A DNA stretch of 6,546 nucleotides from contig JAZNBZ010000198.1 of the NCBI GenBank assembly GCA_045587285.1, positions 1 through 6,546 on the forward strand, written 5' to 3'. The notes beneath the pieces were generated by a model. That model was not told the origin of the DNA, did no database searches, and saw nothing but the letters and a program-made list of their open reading frames with translations. Positions 1-6,184 of the stretch are shown piece after piece. Position 1 is the first letter of the stretch; each line of letters starts with the position of its first letter. The translations under genes were made by a program, and so were the position numbers. Source of the DNA: Flemingiibacterium sp045587285 (lineage in GTDB: Bacteria > Bacillota > Clostridia > Oscillospirales > CAG-272).

Positions 1-3000
1 TGGTATAACCATATAATCAAAGAAACTGTCGCCGTCGTAGCCGTGCCAAGTCCAAACTTCGAACGTATATGTATCACTACCTGTATTGACGAGGAATATG
101 TACCGACCGGCTTCTGAAATATCACCATAAAAACCTTCGTAGGTATATCCTTTATCTGTAGTTCCGATGATTGGTGAATCATAATCGAAGCCTGAGTCAC
201 CGTATGACAGTTCCTCTTTAAGCTGTGTTATGTCGATATTTCTTTTCATAATCACAGCTCTTTTGATAGTAACTGTAGAAGCGGTATTTAGTTTGTCTTT
301 CTCGTTAAACATATGGCTGGAATCATCCCATACCCACTGTGCAGGAACAGTGACCGAAACGTTAGTCCTATCATTGACACAAACAGTTTTCGTTTCAAAA
401 CTGATATCCTGATCCTGCGTAAGTTCAATCTGCCATCTCCATGTAAATCCCATGTCATAGGTTCGCAGCTCGGTATCACGTCTTGTACCGTTTTCGTCGT
501 ACATTACAATAGGAATACGGTAGGTGCTGTCGCCTTGACGTTCAGGTGCATATGCAAACATTTTGTAACCTTTCAGACTGTCGGGGACTTGAACATCCAA
601 CCGCTGCCATGTTTTGCCGCCGTCTTCGGTGCGTGAAATAGCAGGCTTGCTTGATTCAAGCGGTTCGTTTTCGGGATGGAAGGTCATATAGGCAATGTTG
701 CGTGAAAGGAAGCCAATGCTGATAACATGATTTCCGCCATAGTCATCCATTATACTGCCGACATTCCACGTCTTACCGCCATCGGAGGATGTCGCAACGT
801 TCTTGCGTCCGTTGCTTGCAACTGTGTTCGTAAGATGCGCCGCAGCCCAGCGGAAGTCACCAAACTCGGCATAGTAGAAGTGTACATATTCCGGCTGCCA
901 TCCCGGTGTCCAGCTTTCGTTGCTGCGATCTGTCGCTGCCCAATCGTGGAATATATCATAGGGAATCTTGCCCACCCACGTGCCGTTTATCTCGGTATAC
1001 AGATCAATCCACTCTGTTTCTCTGCTTCCAACGTAGCCGATGAAGGGACCTTGTGTAGTCATATGTATTTCCGAATAACGTTTGTATGCATCTTCATTGT
1101 CAGCAGGAACAAGGCGGGGATTTGCCTTAAGAATTGCTTTGATTATTTCGTCTTTTTCTGCATAAAGCATTCGGTATTCTTCTCTGAGAGATTCGGAATT
1201 GAGATCAAGCTGTACGTCTGTAGGCGACATTATGCCGTACCAATATGTGTCATCGTGAGCAAAATATTGGAAATTGCCGTGGTTGGTTTGCGCTGATAAT
1301 AGATCGTTCTCCTCATGACGCACGATTGAAAACAGCCAGCCCCCTCCTGTTCCAAGCATAGCTTTTTGAGTGAACTCTGCTATGACGTTTTCACCAAGCT
1401 CGTTTTGCGGTGTTGTATATACCGGTGTTACATATGTAAGGTCACCATAATATAAGTCAGTCAACGCAACGGCTATGCCGTGGCGTGTGTATCTAATTCT
1501 TGAATTGTAATTTTCCTCTTTTTCTATATTTGCGGCGAACAGCTCTTCAATATTCGCATATTTTTTGCCGTAAACTTCAAACTCTCTGTCAAGGTCATAT
1601 TTGTCGGACATGGTGTAGCTTTCATCGGGGGAGCCAAAAACTACATTTCCATCTGCAATAGAAGCATTGCCAATCGCATAAAGAAGTTCGTCACGGCTTG
1701 TTATTACGGACATTGGTCCTTCTTGTGTTATATTCGCGGTCTTGTTATTTTTAAGATAGTATTTAAGCTTTCCGTCCCCATCTTTCCATAGCCAGTATGA
1801 GGCTTTTTCTCCTCGACGAATTTCGCTGTGACCGTCGGGTGAAAGTACATAAACATCGCCTATACCGTAATATCCGCCCTCTATAATTACAGCTCCGTAG
1901 GCCTCGAACAGCTCAAAACTGCAATTGCCATAAATATCGAATCCGCGATATAAACGCACATATTGACCGTGTGCCTCTATCGCCGCGACATAGTCGGTGT
2001 GCATCGTCAAAACGACAGGAACACTTAGTCCGCTAAGGTTCATATAGTAAGCTGTGGCAGGAAACTGTCCGCTTTCTTCAAACTGCTCCATCTTATCTTT
2101 AAGCTCATTTATGTCGACGTTGATTGTCGGGATAGCATCTTTGAAAGGGGAATTTTCATTTGAAGTTCCATCAGGCAATTTTGTTTCACCATTTGTGTTT
2201 TCATTAAGCGAAATGAACGAACAGCCAACTGCACTGAGTGCAAGCACAATCGTAAGAATCAAACAAATCCATCTGTTTTTCTGTTTCTTTGTAAGCATGA
2301 GAATCCTCTCTTTCATCGGTGCGCTGCCGAGTCCGACAGCATATCGGTGCTTCTGGGGGATCGTATCAATCAGAATATTTGCGTATTTGAGCCGTCCTTC
2401 GTCATTCATCCTTGACGAGATCGCATCATCACAGGCGAGCTCCGCATCCTGCTTAGATACTGTTGCCGCTGCCCAAACGAGCGGATTCCACCAAAATACG
2501 ATCAGTGCAAGTGCACGTATAATCGACCAGACGTGATCACCGTGGCGGAGATGGACGTGCTCGTGAATAATAATCAGTATTTCGGATTTACTGTTTGCCG
2601 CTTCGGGCGTGATATAAATGGAAGGAATCAGTCCCGCGATGCAGGGAACGCCTGCATATTCGGAAACGTATACCTTTGTACCGCGAACGGTTCTGTGAAA
2701 TACGCGATCCTTTTTGAGTCGTCTAAAGTATGTGATGCTTGTAAGCAGCACCCATACCGAGGCAAACACCGCACCGCAAAGCCATATGAGGTCAGCTATA
2801 CGCTTCCAGTTAATCGATACGGGTTCTTCCGGCTTAATTACTTCATCCGGATCGGTTGCCGGCGTGCTCGGTGTCACCGGTGTCGTATCTGTAGGAACTG
2901 TCGGTGTGACGGGAGTGGTAGGAGTGATCGGTGTAATAACTGTCGGATACTCGGGCGTGGTGGGTGATGTACTCTGCGAAGGAATTGTGGGAGCCGTCTG

Positions 3001-3279
3001 CATCGGGGTTGATACCGGCGCTTGTTCCTGAACGTCGGCAGAGATTTCAGAATCCTCCGGCAGCTGTTCCGATTGTTCTTCTTGTACTATCTGCTGACGC
3101 TGCATGAACTTGGGCAGAGTTACATCCACCTCAAACAGCGTGATCGGCAGAAGCATACGAAGGACAACCACAAGCCACAAAGCATAGATCGCCCTCGGTG
3201 ACACGGTTTTGCGGAAGATGCCGCGGATCAGAAGAACCACGACGATCAAAAGAGAAAGGGACAAGAGATATTCGAGCAT
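1..3279 (-). CDS. BlaR1-like M56 zinc metallopeptidase / signal transducer with Asp-box outer domain (3' end beyond window)
   Basis: The frame is open for 1093 codons from an ATG at 3279 to the window edge, so the C-terminus is missing. The start follows the repressor stop by 3 bases, with AAAGGAA inside the repressor's last codons. Seen in order: TM1 (about 4-20), TM2 (31-49), a Pro/Thr-rich loop (about 85-155), TM3 (162-185), a protease domain with zinc motif HEHVH (239-243), NPLVW (265-269) and probable third ligand E280 in AELACDD, then TM4 (336-353) ending in VGC. These match the M56 (BlaR1/MecR1) family, whose members span the membrane, sense outside and inactivate the BlaI repressor inside. 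The outer region (354-1093+) shows no penicillin-binding transpeptidase motifs. It has a WLFSIVR...FAHDDTYWYG...PTDVQ block (648-690) and three Asp-boxes (831-838, 884-891, 940-947). I infer it senses something other than a beta-lactam. The family call is secure; the ligand is unknown. Confidence 0.92.
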   Translation of the reverse strand, partial: MLEYLLSLSLLIVVVLLIRGIFRKTVSPRAIYALWLVVVLRMLLPITLFEVDVTLPKFMQRQQIVQEEQSEQLPEDSEISADVQEQAPVSTPMQTAPTIPSQSTSPTTPEYPTVITPITPTTPVTPTVPTDTTPVTPSTPATDPDEVIKPEEPVSINWKRIADLIWLCGAVFASVWVLLTSITYFRRLKKDRVFHRTVRGTKVYVSEYAGVPCIAGLIPSIYITPEAANSKSEILIIIHEHVHLRHGDHVWSIIRALALIVFWWNPLVWAAATVSKQDAELACDDAISSRMNDEGRLKYANILIDTIPQKHRYAVGLGSAPMKERILMLTKKQKNRWICLILTIVLALSAVGCSFISLNENTNGETKLPDGTSNENSPFKDAIPTINVDINELKDKMEQFEESGQFPATAYYMNLSGLSVPVVLTMHTDYVAAIEAHGQYVRLYRGFDIYGNCSFELFEAYGAVIIEGGYYGIGDVYVLSPDGHSEIRRGEKASYWLWKDGDGKLKYYLKNNKTANITQEGPMSVITSRDELLYAIGNASIADGNVVFGSPDESYTMSDKYDLDREFEVYGKKYANIEELFAANIEKEENYNSRIRYTRHGIAVALTDLYYGDLTYVTPVYTTPQNELGENVIAEFTQKAMLGTGGGWLFSIVRHEENDLLSAQTNHGNFQYFAHDDTYWYGIMSPTDVQLDLNSESLREEYRMLYAEKDEIIKAILKANPRLVPADNEDAYKRYSEIHMTTQGPFIGYVGSRETEWIDLYTEINGTWVGKIPYDIFHDWAATDRSNESWTPGWQPEYVHFYYAEFGDFRWAAAHLTNTVASNGRKNVATSSDGGKTWNVGSIMDDYGGNHVISIGFLSRNIAYMTFHPENEPLESSKPAISRTEDGGKTWQRLDVQVPDSLKGYKMFAYAPERQGDSTYRIPIVMYDENGTRRDTELRTYDMGFTWRWQIELTQDQDISFETKTVCVNDRTNVSVTVPAQWVWDDSSHMFNEKDKLNTASTVTIKRAVIMKRNIDITQLKEELSYGDSGFDYDSPIIGTTDKGYTYEGFYGDISEAGRYIFLVNTGSDTYTFEVWTWHGYDGDSFFDYMVIP
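430..897 (-). other. Asp-box (BNR) beta-propeller-like segment of the M56 protein
   Basis: Residues about 795-950 of the M56 protein carry three copies of the sialidase Asp-box pattern S/T-x-D-x-G-x-T-W: SSDGGKTW (766-789), TEDGGKTW (607-630) and TYDMGFTW (439-462). The spacing is 53 and 56 residues, close to one beta-propeller blade. The SIGFLSRNIAYMTF stretch between boxes 1 and 2 looks like the buried strands of such blades. Asp-boxes occur in sialidases, sortilin/Vps10 proteins and Ycf48-like assembly factors, and they mark the fold rather than the activity. No sialidase catalytic arginine triad can be assigned by eye. A full propeller needs six or more blades, so the region upstream (from about residue 740) may hold degenerate ones. 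Confidence 0.75.
2815..3027 (-). repeat. Pro/Thr-rich low-complexity insertion in the first outer loop of the M56 protein
   Basis: Residues about 85-155 are dominated by Thr-Pro units such as TPITPTTPVTPTVPT, flanked by acidic or Gln-rich stretches (EEQSEQLPEDSE and TDPDEVIKPEEP). The segment lies between TM2 and TM3, the extracellular L2 loop in BlaR1 topology. It is likely an extended wall-spanning linker, possibly O-glycosylated. The DNA is a degenerate ACR-CCN repeat, so copy number could vary by slippage. Confidence 0.8.
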
Positions 3280-3282
3280 GGG

Positions 3283-3666
3283 CTATTCCTTTCTGTTCTT
3301 TTCCGCGTCATCGAGAATCTGCCGAAGCTCGGCGATGTCCTTATCGGAAAGGGATTTTCTTTCGGTCAGCGCGGTAAAGAGCATTCCTACGCTGCCGTCA
3401 TATACACGGTTGAGGAACGATTCAGTTTCCTCGGGTGCTACATCCTTGTGTGTAATCAAAGGATAATACCCGTGTATCCTTACTGTTTCGTCTACTCTGA
3501 CAGCATTTTTCGCAATCAGACGCTTCAACATAACATGAATCGTTTGACGAGTCCATCCTGTCTCCGCTTCAAGCGCGATGGTTATCTCTCGGAGTGAGCG
3601 TGGAGATTTCTTCCACAACAGCTTCATGATTTTCCATTCGCCATCAGATAATATAATGTGTTCCAT
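3283..3666 (-). CDS. BlaI/MecI/CopY-family transcriptional repressor
   Basis: This 127-residue protein has the usual length of the family. It has an N-terminal winged helix (about 5-72) with the typical LSDGEWKIMKLLWK opening and recognition helix GWTRQTIHVMLKRLIAK (37-53). The wing follows at 58-69, then a helical dimerisation tail (75-125). Family members bind as dimers to dyad operators and are released when the partner M56 protease is triggered. Here the partner gene follows 3 bases downstream, and two candidate operators flank the promoter, so the pair is probably autorepressed. The ATG at 3666 is fixed by GGAGG (3674-3678) seven bases upstream. The regulon may be only this operon or also distant genes; nothing in the window is a recognisable beta-lactamase. 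A copper (CopY) role is unlikely given the M56 partner and the lack of a C-terminal Cys motif. Confidence 0.93.
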   Translation of the reverse strand: MEHIILSDGEWKIMKLLWKKSPRSLREITIALEAETGWTRQTIHVMLKRLIAKNAVRVDETVRIHGYYPLITHKDVAPEETESFLNRVYDGSVGMLFTALTERKSLSDKDIAELRQILDDAEKNRKE

Positions 3667-3682
3667 ACTAATACCTCCATAA

Positions 3683-3700
3683 TGTCGACGTGTGTCTTCA
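3683..3700 (-). promoter_or_regulatory. Candidate BlaI operator O2 (downstream of -10)
   Basis: The plus strand reads TGTCGAC-GTGT-GTCTTCA, an imperfect 18-bp dyad with a 4-base centre. It aligns with O1 over the whole site (TGTCGAC, TGTCT and CA shared). It lies at the expected transcription start of the repressor gene, where a bound dimer would block initiation or clearance. The inference rests on the repeated dyad and its position, not on a known consensus for this species. Confidence 0.6.
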
Positions 3701-3708
3701 CTATATTT

Positions 3709-3737
3709 AGTATAGCATAAATGTCGACTCCTGTCTA
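3709..3737 (-). promoter_or_regulatory. Probable sigma-A promoter of the repressor/M56 operon
   Basis: On the minus strand, TAGACA (3732-3737) is followed after 17 bases by TATACT (3709-3714), each one mismatch from consensus. The start point would be near 3702, giving a leader of about 35 bases. An alternative pairing, TCGACA (3722-3727) with TATAGT (3700-3705) and a 16-base spacer, also fits. Either way both elements lie within or beside the two operators. Confidence 0.65.
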
Positions 3738-3739
3738 CA
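3722..3739 (-). promoter_or_regulatory. Candidate BlaI operator O1 (overlapping -35)
   Basis: The plus strand reads TGTCGAC-TCCT-GTCTACA. The half-sites TGTCGAC and TGTAGAC (reverse complement of the right arm) differ at one base of seven. The site covers the likely -35 element. It starts 39 bases from O2, close to four helical turns, so two dimers would sit on nearly the same DNA face. Confidence 0.65.
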
Positions 3740-3776
3740 CTCTGGCAGGATGATTTACAAAAAATTCATTTATAGG

Positions 3777-3811
3777 AAAAGGCGCGGTTTTCCTACATTG
3801 GAAACCGCACC
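3777..3811 (-). terminator. Rho-independent terminator after the 238-residue membrane protein gene
   Basis: On the minus strand, arms GGTGCGGTTTCC and GGAAAACCGCGCC pair over 12 positions with one G-U wobble and one bulged A around a 6-base loop. TTTTCC follows. The hairpin begins 14 bases after the TGA at 3826 and separates unit 2 from the repressor promoter. On the plus strand the hairpin is followed by TCTTTGCTTTTT and could also stop opposing transcription. Confidence 0.75.
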
Positions 3812-3825
3812 TCTTTGCTTTTTGA

Positions 3826-4542
3826 TCAATCTCTGAATATTTCAGATTCATCATTAATGTTTATTCCGGTGTTTTGATCCATACATGCCTTTACGGAATC
3901 AACAGCTGCTTTCAATGTATCTGTTGGCATATTTACGTCCGTATAATACCCAAAAAGGGAGAATCTACTATTAGAGAACAAATAATTATTCTTGATTTCA
4001 ATTATACCCTGAGCAGGGTTGACTGGCGAATAGGGTGAATCAGCATATTCACACAGAAACATCAGATGCTGTGTATCTTTTGATAGATAGCCATTCATTT
4101 CGTGCAGAGTTTCTTCGGGCTTATATCTATAATCTCCTAACTGTTTTATGGTTATTATATCGCCAATATCGACGTCTCCTTTAATTACATCAATCACTCG
4201 AATTGTTGAGATAGTATACGGGATTTTTTCTTTGTTAGTTTTGTTGGGCGTTTTGTCTGTCATTAATTTTTCCACATCTCTGGCGGTGATAACCTCCCCA
4301 ATGACAATTATATCAGAAGCATTTGTAATACTTTCAACATCAGGATAATAAGGATAATCCCCATGGAACATTGGCTTCGGCAAAATCGACACACCGATTA
4401 TAAGCACAATAAATGCCGCTGCAATAGCTCCAAGACGCGTAGCTATTTTTCGCCACTGATTCTTTTTCGCTTTTGCCTCTCCTTTTTCAATCAATTCAGG
4501 AGCCACATATCCCACTGCATCCAGCATTTCTTTTCCTCTCAT
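3826..4542 (-). CDS. Single-pass membrane protein, putative anti-sigma/sensor partner of the adjacent sigma factor
   Basis: This 238-residue protein starts at an ATG overlapping the sigma stop as ATGA and preceded by AAGGAGGG (4552-4559) nine bases upstream. A longer in-frame ATG at 4590 is less likely because it lacks a good site and lies deep in the sigma gene. Residues 1-34 form a basic cytoplasmic tail, followed by one TM (about 36-55). The outer domain contains SDIIVIGEV (76-84), ISTIRVIDVIKGD (111-123), IGDIITIKQLG (126-136) and HLMFLCEY (159-166). This strand-rich pattern looks like a small beta-barrel, with FSLFGYYTD and a helical end after it. I do not recognise a named family. Tight coupling to the sigma gene and the inside-tail/outside-domain layout suggest it binds the sigma factor and senses an outside signal. 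No classic zinc anti-sigma (HxxxCxxC) motif is present. Confidence 0.85.
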   Translation of the reverse strand: MRGKEMLDAVGYVAPELIEKGEAKAKKNQWRKIATRLGAIAAAFIVLIIGVSILPKPMFHGDYPYYPDVESITNASDIIVIGEVITARDVEKLMTDKTPNKTNKEKIPYTISTIRVIDVIKGDVDIGDIITIKQLGDYRYKPEETLHEMNGYLSKDTQHLMFLCEYADSPYSPVNPAQGIIEIKNNYLFSNSRFSLFGYYTDVNMPTDTLKAAVDSVKACMDQNTGININDESEIFRD

Positions 4543-5099
4543 AAATCGTAACCCTCCTTCGCAAGATATTCTTTTAATCCGTTTCTGCATCGGAGCAGTG
4601 TCATCTTTACCTTACTTTTACCGACACCCATCCGTCTGGAAATGGAGTCAACGGAATCGAGATACCAATACCGCCGAATGAAAATAATCTGCTTTTCCTC
4701 GGGCAACGAGTTCAGATAGCGGCTGATCGCTTCACCAAGCTCTTTGTATTCAAGCTTGCAGGCAGTATCATCCGGTGCCGGAATACATTCTTCCATTTCT
4801 ACGGTCAATTCTGCAATCACACCACTTCGTTTCAATCGATTGCGAGTGCGGCACACATCAATGGAAATGCATCGGATGATCCGTGCCAGATATGCATACA
4901 AGTAATCCACCGGATTCTGCGGTGGGATAGTATTCCATGCTTCCATATAGGTATCGTTTTCACATTCCTCGGCAGTCTGTATATCTTCCGTGATGCCACA
5001 AGATATGCTTTTCAATCTTGAACCGTATTTTGCGGCGGTTTCTGCCACAGCGTTTTCATCGCGGTTCATGAATAATTCGACAATTCTGTTGTCTTCCAA
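4539..5099 (-). CDS. ECF-like sigma-70 family RNA polymerase sigma factor
   Basis: This 186-residue protein has the two-domain size of ECF sigma factors. Region 2 spans about 6-90 (AEECENDTYMEAWNTIP, then AYLARIIRCISIDVCRTRNR). After a linker, region 4 spans about 126-182 with LPEEKQIIFIRRYWYLDSV and helix-turn-helix SISRRMGVGKSKVKMTLLR (152-170). It should direct RNA polymerase to a small set of promoters. The start is TTG (5097-5099) with AAAGGAG (5109-5115) nine bases upstream; the first in-frame ATG is codon 11, inside region 2 and without a site. Its stop overlaps the membrane-protein start by four bases, so the two are translationally coupled. It is a paralog of the partial sigma factor at 6181-6546. 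Confidence 0.93.
   Translation of the reverse strand: MEDNRIVELFMNRDENAVAETAAKYGSRLKSISCGITEDIQTAEECENDTYMEAWNTIPPQNPVDYLYAYLARIIRCISIDVCRTRNRLKRSGVIAELTVEMEECIPAPDDTACKLEYKELGEAISRYLNSLPEEKQIIFIRRYWYLDSVDSISRRMGVGKSKVKMTLLRCRNGLKEYLAKEGYDL
4552..4559 (-). promoter_or_regulatory. Ribosome binding site fixing the start at 4542
   Basis: The minus strand reads AAGGAGGG nine bases before the ATG at 4542. It lies inside the end of the sigma gene and, with the ATGA overlap, selects this start over the upstream ATG at 4590. Confidence 0.85.
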
Positions 5100-5108
5100 A
5101 GTCCCTCT

Positions 5109-5115
5109 CTCCTTT
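5109..5115 (-). promoter_or_regulatory. Ribosome binding site supporting the TTG start of the sigma gene
   Basis: The minus strand reads AAAGGAG, nine bases before TTG at 5099. It decides in favour of a non-ATG start, since no ATG lies between it and codon 11. Confidence 0.75.
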
Positions 5116-5146
5116 CTGCAGATTTTGTTTCGAAGGCCTTCACCCT

Positions 5147-5177
5147 ATATACCGACGTTTGGATGAAGTTGGTCACA
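5147..5177 (-). promoter_or_regulatory. Possible ECF-type promoter upstream of the sigma gene
   Basis: On the minus strand, TGTGACC (5171-5177) is followed by CGTCGGTATA, with CGTC at 5154-5157. Many Firmicute ECF promoters combine a TGxAACC-like -35 with a CGTC or CGTA -10 about 16-17 bases later. Here the gap after GAC is 14 bases to CGTC or 17 to CGGTAT. If real, the sigma factor (or its upstream paralog) drives its own operon, with a leader of about 40 bases. The match is imperfect. Confidence 0.45.
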
Positions 5178-5201
5178 GGATTTTTGAGATTTTCCGAAAT
5201 A

Positions 5202-5230
5202 ATTATATCATATATTTGTTGAATTGAAAA
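5202..5230 (-). promoter_or_regulatory. Probable sigma-A promoter with extended -10 upstream of the sigma gene
   Basis: On the minus strand, TGATATAAT includes a perfect TATAAT at 5202-5207 with the extended TGn element. A weak -35, TTTTCA (5225-5230), lies 17 bases upstream and coincides with the U-tract of the preceding terminator. The start would be near 5195, giving a leader of about 95 bases. Confidence 0.6.
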
Positions 5231-5266
5231 GGTACGGTCTGCCTATGTGAGGGAGATCGCACCTTT
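5227..5266 (-). terminator. Hairpin terminator after the 293-residue membrane protein gene
   Basis: On the minus strand, AAAGGTGCGATCTCCC can pair with GGCAGACCGTACCTTT around a loop containing CACATA. There are two mismatches, one G-U pair, and a TTTT run at the end. It closely resembles the terminator at 3777-3811. A second small hairpin, CCAACAT/ATATTGG (5273-5291), lies just before it on the transcript, after the TAA at 5303. Confidence 0.65.
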
Positions 5267-5302
5267 ATAAAGCCAATATGACCTATGTTGGTTCATCATT
5301 CA

Positions 5303-6184
5303 TTATTCTTCAGTTCCAAAATAGCGTGAGATATGACTTTCCGGGATGAAGCCATTGGTGACACAATACTCAATTAAGTTATCAATGTAATTTTGAAGGA
5401 CTTCGCCGGGAATTCCGTGGTTTAATAAGTCTTCCACCGACATTTGACTTAACTTCGTCCACGTGTAAATATCACCTTCATAATACAAGGCACACGGATG
5501 TACGAGAACTTTTTTCATTTCATCTTCCGGCAAGAACAGAGCATTTACTACCTCATCCGATAGTACCATATAACCTTCACCTGTTTTCCTGCTATCATTG
5601 AGAGCAACGAAATCTTCCTTTGATACGCCAAGGTCACGGATTGCCTGATAAAGTGTAGGTAACTTATTTTGTTGTTCATCATTCTGCTTTAGATAAACGT
5701 CATTAACCCACTGATCCAATTCTTCTTGTGATACGACACCGGTTTCCTCTCGTGTCAATGCTCTGAGGTATGCAATGTTATAGGTTTCTTCCGCATACTC
5801 CATCAGCAAAAATGTGCTTCCGCCGCCCATCGCCTTCTCAAAACCGTCGAACTTTTGTTGACATTCCTCCGCATCGAATGCTTTGGGCGGATCGGGGATG
5901 TCTGTAGATTCCGAACCATGATCGGATGTATCTTCTATCGGACCGGTATTGTCATGTGTATTGTCTGTCTGATCCGGAAAAACAGGATCGTCGTGCTGAA
6001 GATAAGGCATAGCCAACAGTACGCCGACAACCAAGATGAATGATGCTGCAAGTGCGCCACATTTTAATATCAGACTTGTTCTGGATTTGCGTTTGGCAAT
6101 ATTTTTCGCATTCGCCGGATCTGCTTCGGCAATATATTTACTATCAAGCAGATTCATATACCGAATCATCTTTTCTTGCTTCAT
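5303..6184 (-). CDS. Single-pass membrane protein, putative anti-sigma/sensor partner of the upstream sigma factor
   Basis: This 293-residue protein starts at an ATG overlapping the upstream sigma stop as ATGA, with GAGGGG (6193-6198) eight bases before it. It has a basic cytoplasmic tail (1-36, KQEKMIRYMNLLDSKYI), one TM (about 37-61), an acidic low-complexity linker (65-105), and a mostly helical outer domain (106-293). That domain contains LTREETGVVSQEELDQWV, LSDEVVNALFLPEDEMKKVL, HPCALYYEGDIYTWTKL and a final helix IPGEVLQNYIDNLIEY. I do not recognise a named family. Gene order, coupling and topology match the 238-residue protein of unit 2, and the tails are loosely alike (M-x2-E/K-M start, basic stretch before a Gly/Ala-rich TM). 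The outer domains are unrelated. The likely role is holding or regulating the sigma factor in response to an outer signal. Confidence 0.85.
   Translation of the reverse strand: MKQEKMIRYMNLLDSKYIAEADPANAKNIAKRKSRTSLILKCGALAASFILVVGVLLAMPYLQHDDPVFPDQTDNTHDNTGPIEDTSDHGSESTDIPDPPKAFDAEECQQKFDGFEKAMGGGSTFLLMEYAEETYNIAYLRALTREETGVVSQEELDQWVNDVYLKQNDEQQNKLPTLYQAIRDLGVSKEDFVALNDSRKTGEGYMVLSDEVVNALFLPEDEMKKVLVHPCALYYEGDIYTWTKLSQMSVEDLLNHGIPGEVLQNYIDNLIEYCVTNGFIPESHISRYFGTEE

Noticed and set aside
766..789. Sialidase enzyme activity for the Asp-box region
   Set aside because: Asp-boxes mark the fold only; no catalytic Arg triad or Tyr/Glu pair can be placed by eye.
288..959. Short minus-strand frames at 288-479 and 750-959
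   Set aside because: They are alternative frames inside the M56 gene. The long frame stays open through both, so there is no frameshift to explain.
727..1296. A 189-codon plus-strand frame rich in Cys and Ile
   Set aside because: It lies wholly opposite the Asp-box part of the M56 gene, whose frame has clear motifs; this one has no start signals or recognisable domains.
2112..2118. Internal TGTCGAC in the M56 gene as a third operator
   Set aside because: It lacks the right half-site at the 7-4-7 spacing and is explained by codons for Val-Asp-Ile.
2533..3031. Two plus-strand reading frames, one Val/Gly-rich and collagen-like
   Set aside because: They are the complement of the Thr-Pro repeat and protease core of the M56 gene, have no ribosome binding site, and show no family features.
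4543..4590. Longer start for the 238-residue membrane protein at 4590
   Set aside because: The ATG at 4542 has a strong AAGGAGGG and an ATGA overlap, matching the partner module; the extra 16 residues only overlap sigma region 4 coding sequence.
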